A stretch of 64,000 nt of DNA, from positions 39,663,828 through 39,727,827 of the forward strand of contig NC_079876.1 in NCBI RefSeq assembly GCF_029227915.1. The letters are read 5' to 3'. This DNA is from Hydractinia symbiolongicarpus (lineage: Eukaryota > Cnidaria > Hydrozoa > Anthoathecata > Hydractiniidae). How positions within the stretch are numbered: position 1 is the stretch's first letter; each line of letters starts with the position of its first letter. Shown here in pieces: positions 12,979 to 25,556 of the stretch. Below the pieces are notes generated by a model, which was given only the letters and a program-made list of their open reading frames with translations, made no database searches and was not told the DNA's origin. A program made the translations under genes and the position numbers.

Positions 12979-13181
12979 GTAAACTCATTTCCCGAACGAT
13001 TTTTTAAATTATTTTTTCACCACTAAAACGCATGAGACTTGTAGTTTTCAAAAATGTTTTCATTTTTGATGAGACGCTGAATAAAAAAGGTTTAATCGCC
13101 GGCAAACGAAAACCTGCGACTTCATGTAAATCCCGGGCTTGGCCCGTATAGTCGAATGTATACAAAGAAAGTACCCAGGGG
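12979..13181 (+). repeat. Hybrid monomer marking a one-monomer deletion
   Basis: The left half has the aaaaaagg and cctgcg form. From about 13,115 it switches to gggcttggcccgtatag with gtcgaatg. In the duplicated segment (24.6-24.95 kb) these halves belong to two successive monomers. From this point the offset between the two large copies grows by 202 bp. A deletion of one monomer in copy 1 is the simplest reading. Confidence 0.6.
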
Positions 13182-13993
13182 GTAAACTCATTTCCCGAAC
13201 GATTTTTTAAATTTTTTTTTCACCACTAAAACGGATGAGACTTGTAGTTTTTAAAAATGTTTTCATTTTTGATGAGACGCTTAATGAAAGAGGTTTAATC
13301 GCCGGCAAACGAAAACCCGCGATTTTTCCGTAAATCCCGGGCTTGGCCCATATAGTCGAATGTGTACAAAGAAAGTACCCTGTGAGTAAACTCATTTCCA
13401 AAACGATTTTTTAAATTATCTTTTCACCACTAAAACGCTTGAGACTTGTAGTTTTCAAAAATGTTTTCATTTTTGATGAGACGCTGAATAAAAGAAGTTT
13501 AATCGCCGGCAAACGAAAACCCGCCATTTCCCGTAAACCCCGGACTCGGCCCGAATAGTCAAAAGTATACAAAGAAAGTACCCAGGGAGTAAACTCATTT
13601 CCCGAACGATTTTTTAAATTATTTTTTCACCACTAAAACGCACGAGACTTGTAGTTTTTAAAAATGTTTTCATTTTTGATGAGACGCTGAATAAAAAAGG
13701 TTTAATCGCCGGCAAACGAAAACCTGCGATTTCCCGTAAATCCCGGACTCGGCCCGTATAGTCAAAAGTATACAAAGAAAGTACCCGGGGTGTAAACTCA
13801 TTTCCCGAACGATTTTTAAATTATTATTTCACCACTAAAGCCCATGAGAATTGTAGTTTTTAAAAATGTTTTCATTTCTGATGAGACGCTTAATAAAAGA
13901 GGTTTAATCGCCGGCAAACGAAATCCCGCGACTTCCCGTAAATCCCGGGCTTGGCCCGTATAGTCGAATGTTTACAAAGAAAGTACCCAGGGA

Positions 13994-15030
13994 GTAAACT
14001 CATTTCCCGAACGATTTTTTAAATTTTTTTTTCACCACTAAAACGCATGAGACTTGTAGTTTTCAAAAATGTTTTCATTTTTGATGAGACGTTTAATGAA
14101 AGAGGTTTAATCGCCGGCAAACGAAAACCCGCGATTTCCCGAAAATCCCGGGCTTGGCCCGTATAGTCAAATGTATACAAAGAAAGTACCCTGTGAGTGA
14201 ACTCATTTCCAGAACGATTTTTTAAATTATTTTTTCACCACTAAAACGCATAAGACTTGTAGTTTTCAAAAATGTTTTCATTTCTGATGAGAAGCTGAAT
14301 AAAAGAAGTTTAACCGCCGGCAAACGAAAACCTGCGATTTCCCGTAAATCCCTGGCTTGGCCCGTATAGTCGAATGTATACAAAGATAGTACCCAGGGAG
14401 TAAACTCATTTCCCGAACGATTTTTTAAATTTTTTTTTCACCACTAAAACGCATGAGACTTGTATTTTTCAAAAATGTTTTCATTTTTGATGAGACGCTG
14501 AATAAAAGAAGTTTAATCGCCGGCAAACGAAAATCCGCGATTTCCCGTAAATCCGGGGCTTGGCCCGTATAGTCGAATGTATACAAAGATAGTACCCTGT
14601 GAGTAAACTCATTTCCAAAACGATTTTTTAAATTATCTTTCCACCACTAAAACGCTTGAGACTTGTAGTTTTCAAAAATGTTTTCATTTTTGATGAGACG
14701 CTGAATAAAAAAGGTTTAATCGCCGGCAAACGAAAACCTGCGATTTCCCGTAAATCCCGGACTCGGCCCGTATAGTCAAAAGTATACAAAGAAAGTACCC
14801 AGGGTGTAAACTCATTTCCCGAACAATTTTTAAATTATTATTTCACCACTAAAGCCCATGAGACATGTAGTTTTTAAAAATGTTTTCATTTCTGATGAGA
14901 CGCTTAATAAAAGAGGTTTAATCGCCGGCAAACGAAATCCCGCGACTTCCCGTAAATTCCGGGCTTGGCCCGTATAGTCGAATGTATACAAAGAAAGTAC
15001 CCAGGGTGTAAACTCATTTCCCGAACGATT
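13994..15030 (+). repeat. Block shared with 28.19-29.23 kb
   Basis: Private variants recur at an offset of 14,199 bp: gagaagctgaataaaag with tttaaccgcc (14,29x and 28,49x), aatccggggcttgg, and agacatgtag (14,861 and 29,060). Similarity breaks near 15.1 kb. There copy 1 switches to the gaataaaagaag/cccgccattt class, while the other copy continues with cttaatgaaagagg. Confidence 0.75.
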
Positions 15031-16629
15031 TTTTAAATTTTTTTTTCACCACTAAAACGCATGAGACTTGTAGTTTTCAAAAATGTTTTCATTTTTGATA
15101 AGACGCTGAATAAAAGAAGTTTAATCGCCGGCAAACGAAAACCCGCCATTTCCCGTAAACCCCGGACTCGGCCCGAATAGTCAAAAGTATACAAAGAAAG
15201 TACCCAGGGAGTAAACTCATTTCCCGAACGATTTTTTAAATTATTTTTTCACCACTAAAACGCATGAGACTTGTAGTTTTCAAAAATGTTTTCATTTTTG
15301 ATGAGACGCTGAATAAAAAAGGTTTAATCGCTGGCAAACGAAAACCTGCGATTTCCCGTAAATCCCGGACTCGGCCCGTATAGTCAAAAGTATACAAAGA
15401 AAGTACTCGGGGTGTAAACTCATTTCCCGAACGATTTTTAAATTATTATTTCACCACTAAAGCCCATGAGACTTGTAGTTTTTAAAAATGTTTTCATTTT
15501 TGATGAGACGCTTAATGAAAGAGGTTTAATCGCCGGCAAACGAAAACCCGCGATTTCCCGTAAATCCCGGGCTTGGCCCATATAGTCGAATGTATACAAA
15601 GAAAGTACCCTGTGAATAAACTCATTTCCAAAACGATTTTTTAAATTATCTTTTCACCACTAAAACGCTTGAGACTTGTAGTTTTCAAAAATGTTTTCAT
15701 TTTTGATGAGACGCTGAATAAAAGAAGTTTAATCGCCGGCAAACGAAAACCCGCCATTTCCCGTAAACCCCGGACTCGGCCCGAATAGTCAAAAGTATAC
15801 AAAGAAAGTACCCAGGGAGTAAACTCATTTCCCGAACGATTTTTTAAATTATTTTTTCACCACTAAAACGCATGAGACTTGTAGTTTTTAAAAATGTTTT
15901 CATTTTTGATGAGACGCTGAATAAAAAAGGTTTAATCGCCGGCAAACGAAAACCTGCGATTTCCCGTAAATCCCGGACTCGGCCCGTATAGTCAAAAGTA
16001 TACAAAGAAAGTACCCGGGGTGTAAACTCATTTCCCGAACGATTTTTAAATTATTATTTCACCACTAAAGCCCATGAGACTTGTAGTTTTTAAAAATGTT
16101 TTCATTTCTGATGAGACGCTTAATAAAAGAGGTTTAATCGCCGGCAAACGAAATCCCGCGACTTCCCGTAAATCCCGGGCTTGGCCCGTATAGTCGAATG
16201 TATACAACGAAAGTACCCAGGGAGTAAACTCATTTCCCGAACGATTTTTTAAATTTTTTTTTCACCACTAAAACGCATGAGACTTGTAGTTTTCAAAAAT
16301 GTTTTCATTTTTGATGAGACGCTTAATGAAAGAGGTTTAATCGCCGGCAAACGAAAACCCGCGATTTCCCGTAAATCCCGGGCTTGGCCCGTATAGTCAA
16401 ATGTATACAAAGAAAGTACCCTGTGAGTGAACTCATTTCCAGAACGATTTTTTAAATTATTTTTTCACCACTAAAACGCATAAGACTTGTAGTTTTCAAA
16501 AATGTTTTCATTTCTGATGAGAAGCTGAATAAAAGAAGTTTAACCGCCGGCAAACGAAAACCTGCGATTTCCCGTAAATCCCTGGCTTGGCCCGTATAGT
16601 CGAATGTATACAAAGATAGTACCCAGGGA
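15031..16629 (+). repeat. Re-duplicated monomers of the 13.0-14.4 kb type
   Basis: These monomers repeat the class order seen from about 13.4 kb. They include cgcttgag with cccgccattt, an aaaaaagg monomer, a five-T monomer with aaatcccgcgactt, an aaattttttttttcacc monomer with cttaatgaaagagg, and the gagaagctg/tttaaccgcc monomer near 16.5 kb. The block lies in the part of copy 1 that has no equal-length counterpart in copy 2. It is probably an internal duplication. Confidence 0.55.
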
Positions 16630-19480
16630 GTAAACTCATTTCCCGAACGATTTTTTAATTTATTTTTTCACCACTAAAACGCATGAGACTTGTAGTTTTC
16701 AAAAATGTTTTCATTTTGGATTAGACGCTGAATAAAAGAAGTTTAATCGCCGGCAAACGAAAACCTGCGATTTCCCGTAAATCCCGGACTCGGCTCGTAT
16801 AGTCAAAAGTATACAAAGAAAGTACCAAGGGAGTAAACTAATTTCGCAAACGATTTTTTAAATTATTATTTCACCACTAAAGCCCATGAGACTTGTAGTT
16901 TTTAAAAATGTTTTCATTTTTGATGAGACGCTGAATAAAAAAGGTTTAATCGCCGGCAAACGAAAACCTGCGATTTCCCGTAAATCCCGGACTCGGCCCG
17001 TATAGTCAAATGTATACAAAGAAAGTACCCTGTGAGTGAACTCATTTCCCGAACGATTTTTTAAATTTTTTTTTCACCACTAAAACGCATGAGACTTGTA
17101 GTTTTCAAAAATGTTTTCATTTTTGATGAGACGCTTAATGAAAGAGGTTTAATCGCCGGCAAACGAAAACCCGCGATTTCCCGTAAATCCCGGGCTTGGC
17201 CCATATAGTCGAATGTATACAAAGAAAGTACCCTGTGAATAAACTCATTTCCAAAACGATTTTTTAAATTATCTTTTCACCACTAAAACGCTTGAGACTT
17301 GTAGTTTTCAAAAATGTTTTCATTTTTGATGAGACGCTGAATAAAAGAAGTTTAATCGCCGGCAAACGAAAACCCGCCATTTCCCGTAAACCCCGGACTC
17401 GGCCCGAATAGTCAAAAGTATACAAAGAAAGTACCCAGGGAGTAAACTCATTTCCCGAACGATTTTTTAAATTATTTTTTCACCACTAAAACGCATGAGA
17501 CTTGTAGTTTTTAAAAATGTTTTCATTTTTGATGAGACGCTGAATAAAAAAGGTTTAATCGCCGGCAAACGAAAACCTGCGATTTCCCGTAAATCCCGGA
17601 CTCGGCCCGTATAGTCAAAAGTATACAAAGAAAGTACCCGGGGTGTAAACTCATTTCCCGAACGATTTTTAAATTATTATTTCACCACTAAAGCCCATGA
17701 GACTTGTAGTTTTTAAAAATGTTTTCATTTCTGATGAGACGCTTAATAAAAGAGGTTTAATCGCCGGCAAACGAAATCCCGCGACTTCCCGTAAATCCCG
17801 GGCTTGGCCCGTATAGTCGAATGTATACAACGAAAGTACCCAGGGAGTAAACTCATTTCCCGAACGATTTTTTAAATTTTTTTTTCACCACTAAAACGCA
17901 TGAGACTTGTAGTTTTCAAAAATGTTTTCATTTTTGATGAGACGCTTAATGAAAGAGGTTTAATCGCCGGCAAACGAAAACCCGCGATTTCCCGTAAATC
18001 CCGGGCTTGGCCCGTATAGTCAAATGTATACAAAGAAAGTACCCTGTGAGTGAACTCATTTCCAGAACGATTTTTTAAATTATTTTTTCACCACTAAAAC
18101 GCATAAGACTTGTAGTTTTCAAAAATGTTTTCATTTCTGATGAGAAGCTGAATAAAAGAAGTTTAACCACCGGCAAACGAAAACCTGCGATTTCCCGTAA
18201 ATCCCTGGCTTGGCCCGTATAGTCGAATGTATACAAAGATAGTACCCAGGGAGTAAACTCATTTCCCGAACGATTTTTTAATTTATTTTTTCACCACTAA
18301 AACGCATGAGACTTGTAGTTTTCAAAAATGTTTTCATTTTGGATTAGACGCTGAATAAAAGAAGTTTAATCGCCGGCAAACGAAAACCTGCGATTTCCCG
18401 TAAATCCCGGACTCGGCTCGTATAGTCAAAAGTATACAAAGAAAGTACCAAGGGAGTAAACTAATTTCGCAAACGATTTTTTAAATTATTATTTCACCAC
18501 TAAAGCCCATGAGACTTGTAGTTTTTAAAAATGTTTTCATTTTTGATGAGACGCTGAATAAAAAAGGTTTAATCGCCGGCAAACGAAAACCTGCGATTTC
18601 CCGTAAATCCCGGACTCGGCCCGTATAGTCAAATGTATACAAAGAAAGTACCCTGTGAGTGAACTCATTTCCCGAACGATTTTTTAAATTTTTTTTTCAC
18701 CACTAAAACGCATGAGACTTGTAGTTTTCAAAAATGTTTTCATTTTTGATGAGACGCTTAATGAAAGAGGTTTAATCGCCGGCAAACGAAAACCCGCGAT
18801 TTCCCGTAAATCCCGGCCTTGGCCCGTATAGTCAAATGTATACAAAGAAAGTACCCTGTGAGTGAACTCATTTCCAGAACGATTTTTTAAATTATTTTTT
18901 CACCACTAAAACGCATAAGACTTGTAGTTTTCAAAAATGTTTTCATTTCTGATGAGAAGCTGAATAAAAGAAGTTTAACCGCCGGCAAACGAAAACCTGC
19001 GATTTCCCGTAAATCCCTGGCTTGGCCCGTATAGTCGAATGTATACAAAGATAGTACCCAGGAAGTAAACTCATTTCCCGAACGATTTTTTAATTTATTT
19101 TTTCACCACTAAAACGCATGAGACTTGTAGTTTTCAAAAATGTTTTCATTTTGGATTAGACGCTGAATAAAAGAAGTTTAATCGCCGGCAAACGAAAACC
19201 TGCGATTTCCCGTAAATCCCGGACTCGGCTCGTATAGTCAAAAGTATACAAAGAAAGTACCAAGGGAGTAAACTAATTTCGCAAACGATTTTTTAAATTA
19301 TTATTTCACCACTAAAGCCCATGAGACTTGTAGTTTTTAAAAATGTTTTCATTTTTGATGAGACGCTGAATAAAAAAGGTTTAATCGCCGGCAAACGAAA
19401 ACCTGCGATTTCCCGTAAATCCCGGACTCGGCCCGTATAGTCAAATGTATACAAAGAAAGTACCCTGTGAGTGAACTCAT
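16630..19480 (+). repeat. 8-monomer unit (1,623 bp), then a 4-monomer derivative and a partial third copy
   Basis: A distinctive pair of monomers starts at 16630, 18253 and 19065: one with cattttggattagacgc and ggactcggctcg, then one with gtaaactaatttcgc. The spacings are 1,623 bp (eight monomers) and 812 bp (four monomers). The first unit has monomer starts at 16630, 16833, 17036, 17239, 17442, 17645, 17847 and 18050. The second unit lacks four internal monomers. The monomer near 18.66-18.86 kb joins the left part of the third class to a ggccttggcccg/gtcaaatg right part. After the third gtaaactaattt monomer the series passes into the cgcaagagacttg monomer near 19.5 kb. Confidence 0.75.
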
Positions 19481-21498
19481 TTCCAGAACGATTTTTTAAA
19501 TTATTTTTTCACCACTAAAACGCAAGAGACTTGTAGTTTTCAGAAATGTTTTCATTTTTGATGAGACGCTGAATAAAAGAAGTTTAATCGCCGGCAAACG
19601 AAAACCCGCGATTTCCCCTAAATCCCGGACTCGGCCCGTATAGTCAAAAGTATACAAGGAAAGTACCCAGTGAGTAAACTCATTTCCCGAACGAATGTTT
19701 AAATTATTTTTTCACCACTAAAACGCATGAGACTTGTAGTTTTCAGAAATGTTTTCATTTTTGATGAGACGCTTAATGAAAGTGGTTTAATCGCCGGCAA
19801 ACGAAAACCCGCGATTTCCCGTAAATCCCGGGCTTGGCCCGTATAGTCGAATGTATACAAAGAAATTACCCTGTGAGTAAACTCATTTCCAAAACGATTT
19901 TTTAAATTATCTTTTCACCACTAAAACGCATGAGACTTGTAGTTTTCAAAAATGTTTTCATTTTTGATGAGACGCTGAATAAAAGAAGTTTAATCGCCGG
20001 CAAACGAAAACCCGCCATTTCCCGTAAACCCCGGACTCGGCCCGTATAGTCAAAAGTATACAAAGAAAGTACCCAGGGAGTAAACTCATTTCCCAAACGA
20101 TTTTTTAAATTATTATTTCACCACTAAAGCCCATGAGACTTGTAGTTTTTAAAAATGTTTTTATTTTTGATGAGACGCTGATTAAAGAAGTTTAATCGCC
20201 GGCAAACGAAAACCCGCGATTTCCCGTAAATCCCGGACTCGGCCCGTATAGTCAAAAGTATACAAGGAAAGTACCCAGTGAGTAAACTCATTTCCCGAAC
20301 GAATTTTTAAATTATTTTTTCACCACTAAAACGCATGAGATTTGTAGTTTTCAGAAATGTTTTCATTTTTGATGAGACGCTTAATGAAAGTGGTTTAATC
20401 GCCGGCAAACGAAAACTCGCCATTTCCCGTAAATCCCGGGCTTGGCCCGTATAGTCGAATGTATACAAAGAAAGTACCCTGTGAGTAAACTCATTTCCAA
20501 AACGATTTTTTAAATTATCTTTTCACCACTAAAACGCTTGAGACTTGTAGTTTTCAAAAATGTTTTCATTTTTGATGAGACGCTGAATAAAAGAAGTTTA
20601 ATCGCCGGGAAACGAAAACCCGCCATTTCCCGAAAACCCCGGACTCGGCCCGCATAGTCAAAAGTATACAAAGAAAGTACCCAGGGAGTAAACTCATTTC
20701 CCGAACGATTTTTTAAATTATTTTTTCACCACTAAAACGCATGAGACTTGTAGTTTTCAAAAATGTTTTCATTTTTGATGAGACGCTGAATAAAAGGAGT
20801 TTAATCGCCGGCAAACGAAAACATGCGATTTCCCGTAAATCCCGGACTCGGCCCGTATAGTCAAAAGTATACAAAGAAAGTACCCAGGGTGTAAACTCAT
20901 TTCCCGAACGATTTTTTAAATTATTTTTTCACCACTAAAACGCATGAGACTTGTAGTTTTCAGAAATGTTTTCATTTTTAATGAGACGCTTAATGAAAGT
21001 GGTTTAATCGCCGGCAAACGAAAACCCGCGATTTCCCGTAAATCCCGGGCTTGGCCCGTATAGTCGAATGTATACAAAGAAATTACCCTGTGAGTAAACT
21101 CATTTTTAAAACGATTTTTTAAATTATCTTTTCACCACTAAAAAGCATGAAACTTGTAGTTTTCAAAAATGTTTTCATTTTTGATGAGACGCTGAATAAA
21201 AGAAGTTTAATCGCCGGCAAACGAAAACCCGCCATTTCCCGTAAACCCCGGACTCGGCCCGTATAGTCAAAAGTATACAAAGAAAGTACCCAGGGAGTAA
21301 ACTCATTTCCCAAACGATTTTTTAAATTATTATTTCACCACTAAAGCCCATGAGACTTGTAGTTTTTAAAAATGTTTTTATTTTTGATGAGACGCTGATT
21401 AAAGAAGTTTAATCGCCGGCAAACGAAAACCCGCGATTTCCCGTAAATCCCGGACTCGGCCCGTATAGTCAAAAGTATACAAGGAAAGTACCCAGTGA

Positions 21499-21904
21499 GT
21501 AAACTCATTTCCCGAACGAATTTTTAAATTATTTTTTCACCACTAAAACGCATGAGATTTGTAGTTTTCAGAAATGTTTTCATTTTTGATGAGACGCTTA
21601 ATGAAAGTGGTTTATTCGCCGGCAAACGAAAACTCGCCATTTCCCGTAAATCCCGGGCTTGGCCCGTATAGTCGAATGTATACAAAGAAAGTACCCTGTG
21701 AGTAAACTCATTTCCCAAACGATTTTTTAAATTATTATTTCACCACTAAAGCCCATGAGACTTGTAGTTTTCAAAAATGTTTTCATTTTTGATGAGACGC
21801 TGAATAGAAGAAGTTTAATCGCCAGCAAACGAAAACCTGCGATTTCCCGTAAATCCCGGACTTGGCCCGTATAGTCAAAAGTATACAAAGAAAGTACCCA
21901 GGGA
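21499..21904 (+). repeat. Two junction monomers between the ~11.56-kb copies
   Basis: The monomer at 21499 (gagatttgtag, cagaaatg, cttaatgaaagtgg) carries the rare tttattcgcc, shared with the monomer near 34.1-34.28 kb. It ends in ccctgtgag. The next has cccaaacg and aaagcccatg on its left and the class-4 gaatagaag form on its right. Class 4 then appears again at 21905, where copy 2 starts. This pair marks the switch between copies. Confidence 0.55.
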
Positions 21905-22919
21905 GTAAACTCATTTCTCGAACGATTTTTTAATTTATTTTTTCACCACTAAAACGCATGAGACTTGTAGTTTTCAAAAATGTTTTCATTTTTGATGAGA
22001 CGCTGAATAGAAGAAGTTTAATCGCCGGCAAACGAAAACCTGCGATTTCCCGTAAATCCCGGACTTGGCCCGTATAGTCAAAAGTATACAAAGAAAGTAC
22101 CCAGGGAGTAAACTCATTTCCCAAACAATTTTTTAAATTATTATTTCACCACTAAAGCCCATGAGACTTGTAATTTTTAAAAATGTTTTCATTTTTGATG
22201 AGACGCTGAATAAAAGAAGTTTAATCGCCGGCAAACGAAAACCCGCCATTTCCCGTAAATCCCGGACTCGGCCCGAATAGTCAAAAGTATACAAGGAAAG
22301 TACCCAGTGAGTAAACTCATTTCCCTAACGAATTTTTAAAATATTTTTTCACCACTAAAACGCATGAGACTTGTAGTTTTCAAAAATGTTTTCATTTGTG
22401 ATGAGACGCTGAATAAAAGAAGTTTAATCGCCGGCAAACGAAAAGCTGCGATTTCCCGTAAATCCCGGACTCGGCCCGGATAGTCAAAAGTATACAAAGA
22501 AAGTACCCACGGTGTAAACTCATTTCCCGAACGATTTTTTAAATTATTTTTTCACCACTAAAACGCATGAGACTTGTAGTTTTCAAAAATGTTTTCATTT
22601 TTGATGAGACGCTGAATAAAAGAAGTTTAATCGCCGGCAAACGAAAACCTGCGATTTTCCGTAAATCCCGGACTTAGCCGGTATAGTCAAAAGTATACAA
22701 AGAAAGTACCCAGGGAGTAAACTCATTTCACAAACGATTTTTTAAATTATTATTTCACCACTAAAGCCCATGAGACTTGTAGTTTTCAAAAATGTTTTCA
22801 TTTTTGATGAGACGCTGAATAAAAGAAGTTTAATCGCCGGCAAACGAAAACCTGCGATTTCCCGTAAATCCCGGACTTGGCCGGTATAGTCAAAAGTATA
22901 CAAAGAAAGTACCCAGGGA

Positions 22920-25353
22920 GTAAACTCATTTCCCAAACGATTTTTTAAATTATTATTTCACCACTAAAGCCCATGAGACTTGTAGTTTTTAAAAATGTTT
23001 TCAATTTTGATGAGACGCTAAACAAAAGAAGTTTAATCGCCGGCAAACGAAAACCCGTGATTTCCCGTAAATCCCGGTCTCGGCCCGATAGTCAAAAGTA
23101 TACAAGGAAAGTACCCAGTGAGTAAACTCATTTCCCTAACGAATTTTTAAATTATTTTTTCACCACTAAAACGCATGAGACTTGTAGTTTTCAAAAATGT
23201 TTTCATTTTTGATGAGACGCTGAATAAAAGAAGTTTAATCGCCGGCAAACGAAAACCTGCGATTTCCCGTAAATCCCGGACTCGGCCCGTATAGTCAAAA
23301 GTATAAAAAGAAAGTACCCACGGTGTAAACTCATTTCTCGAACGATTTTTTAATTTATTTTTTCACCACTAAAACGCATGAGACTTGTAGTTTTCAAAAA
23401 TGTTTTCATTTTTGATGAGACGCTGAATAGAAGAAGTTTAATCGCCGGCAAACGAAAACCTGCGATTTCCCGTAAATCCCGGACTTGGCCCGTATAGTCA
23501 AAAGTATACAAAGAAAGTACCCAGGGAGTAAACTCATTTCCCAAACAATTTTTTAAATTATTATTTCACCACTAAAGCCCATGAGACTTGTAGTTTTTAA
23601 AAATGTTTTCATTTTTGATGAGACGCTGAATAAAAGAAGTTTAATCGCCGGCAAACGAAAACCCGCCATTTCCCGTAAATCCCGGACTCGGCCCGAATAG
23701 TCAAAAGTATACAAAGAAAGTACCCACGGTGTAAACTCATTTCTCGAACGATTTTTTAAATTATTTTTTTACCACTAAAACGCATGAGACTTGTAGTTTT
23801 CAAAAATGTTTTCATTTTTGATGAGACGCTGAATAAAAGAAGTTTAATCGCCGGCAAACGAAAACCTGCGATTTCCCGTAAATCCCGGACTCGGCCCGTA
23901 TAGTCAAAAGTATACAAAGAAAGTACCCAGGAAGTAAACTCATTTCCCAAACGATTTTTTAAATTATTATTTCACCACTAAAGCCCATGAGACTTGTAGT
24001 TTTTAAAAATGTTTTCATTTTTGATGAGACGCTGAATAAAAGAAGTTTAATCGCCGGCAAACGAAAACCCGCGATTTCCCGTAAATCCCGGACTCGGCCC
24101 GTATAGTCAAAAGTATACAAGGAAAGTACCCAGTAAATAAACTCATTTCCCGAACGAATTTTTAAATTATTTTTTCACCACTAAAACGCATGAGACTTGT
24201 AGTTTTCAGAAATGTTTTCATTTTGGATGAGACGCTTAATGAAAGTGGTTTAATCGCCGGCAAACGAAAACCCGCGATTTCCCGTAAATCCCGGGCTTGG
24301 CCCATATAGTCGAATGTATACAAAGAAAGTACCCTGTGAGTAAACTCATTTCCAAAACGATTTTTTAAATTATCTTTTCACCACTAAAACGCTTGAGACT
24401 TGTAGTTTTCAAAAATGTTTTCATTTTTGATGAGACGCTGAATAAAAGAAGTTTAATCGCCGGCAAACGAAAACCCGCCATTTCCCGTAAACCCCGGACT
24501 CGGCCCGAATAGTCAAAAGTATACAAAGAAAGTACCCAGGGAGTAAACTCATTTCCCGAACGATTTTTTAAATTATTTTTTCACCACTAAAACGCATGAG
24601 ACTTGTAGTTTTCAAAAATGTTTTCATTTTTGATGAGACGCTGAATAAAAAAGGTTTAATCGCCGGCAAACGAAAACCTGCGATTTCCCGTAAATCCCGG
24701 ACTCGGCCCGTATAGTCAAAAGTATACAAAGAAAGCACCCGGGGTGTAAACTCATTTCCCGAACGATTTTTAAATTATTATTTCACCACTAAAGCCCATG
24801 AGACTTGTAGTTTTTAAAAATGTTTTCATTTTTGATGAGACGCTTAATAAAAGAGGTTTAATCGCCGGCAAACGAAATCCCGCGACTTCCCGTAAATCCC
24901 GGGCTTGGCCCGTATAGTCGAATGTATACAAAGAAAGTACCCAGGGAGTAAACTCATTTCCCGAACGATTTTTTAAATTTTTTTTTCACCACTAAAACGG
25001 ATGAGACTTGTAGTTTTTAAAAATGTTTTCATTTTTGATGAGACGCTTAATGAAAGAGGTTTAATCGCCGGCAAACGAAAACCCGCGATTTCCCGTAAAT
25101 CCCGGGCTTGGCCCATATAGTCGAATGTATACAAAGAAAGTACCCTGTGAGTAAACTCATTTCCAAAACGATTTTTTAAATTATCTTTTCACCACTAAAA
25201 CGCTTGAGACTTGTAGTTTTCAAAAATGTTTTCATTTTTGATGAGACGCTGATTAAAAGAAGTTTAATCGCCGGCAAACGAAAACCCGCCATTTCCCGTA
25301 AACCCCGGACTCGGCCCGAATAGTCAAAAGTATACAAAGAAAGTACCCAGGGA
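22920..25353 (+). repeat. 2,434-bp, 12-monomer block, copy 1
   Basis: Twelve monomers starting with the caattttgatgag/gctaaacaaaag form. Private markers are tttttttaccac near 23.77 kb, a cccagtaaataaactc linker near 24.13 kb, gaaagcaccc at 24,731, acggatgag at 24,997 and gctgattaaaag near 25.25 kb. Every one recurs 2,434 bp later. The block ends with a cccgaacg/attttttcacc monomer that continues into the hybrid at 25354. Confidence 0.9.
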
Positions 25354-25556
25354 GTAAACTCATTTCCCGAACGATTTTTTAAATTATTTTTTCACCACTA
25401 AAGCCCATGAGACTTGTAGTTTTTAAAAATGTTTTCAATTTTGATGAGACGCTAAACAAAAGAAGTTTAATCGCCGGCAAACGAAAACCCGTGATTTCCC
25501 GTAAATCCCGGTCTCGGCCCGATAGTCAAAAGTATACAAGGAAAGTACCCAGTGAG
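25354..25556 (+). repeat. Hybrid junction monomer of the 2,434-bp duplication
   Basis: The left part (cccgaacg, attttttcacc) matches the monomer at 27788. The right part (aaagcccatg, caattttgatgag, gctaaacaaaag) matches the monomer at 22920, which has cccaaacg and attatttcacc. The switch lies within the shared ttcaccactaaa block, about 25,390-25,401. The combination of attttttcacc with aaagcccatg is otherwise rare. This is the crossover point of an exchange misaligned by 12 monomers. Confidence 0.85.

Larger units (their letters stand above)
10341..21498 (+). repeat. ~11.56-kb segmental duplication, copy 1
   Basis: Diagnostic monomers here recur 11,562-11,564 bp later. The class-4 monomer at 10341 matches 21905. 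The cacaaacg monomer at 11153 matches 22717. A monomer with cgcaagagacttg near 19.52 kb matches one near 31.08 kb. The monomers at 19.9 and 21.1 kb match those at 31.46 and 32.68 kb. Shared private variants such as aaaagctgcg near 10.88 and 22.44 kb show common descent. Inside, the offset shifts to about 11,766 (at 13.23 kb) and 14,199 (at 14.0-15.0 kb), then returns to 11,562. Copy 1 therefore has one monomer fewer near 13.1 kb and about 13 extra monomers between 15.1 and 19.5 kb. Confidence 0.75.

Noticed and set aside
12979-13181. Shared acttcatgtaaatc in the 13.1-kb monomer and in class-I monomers near 60.8 and 63.65 kb as evidence of long-distance conversion
   Set aside because: The match is a two-base change in otherwise different monomers. 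Independent mutation is as likely, and flanking markers do not agree.
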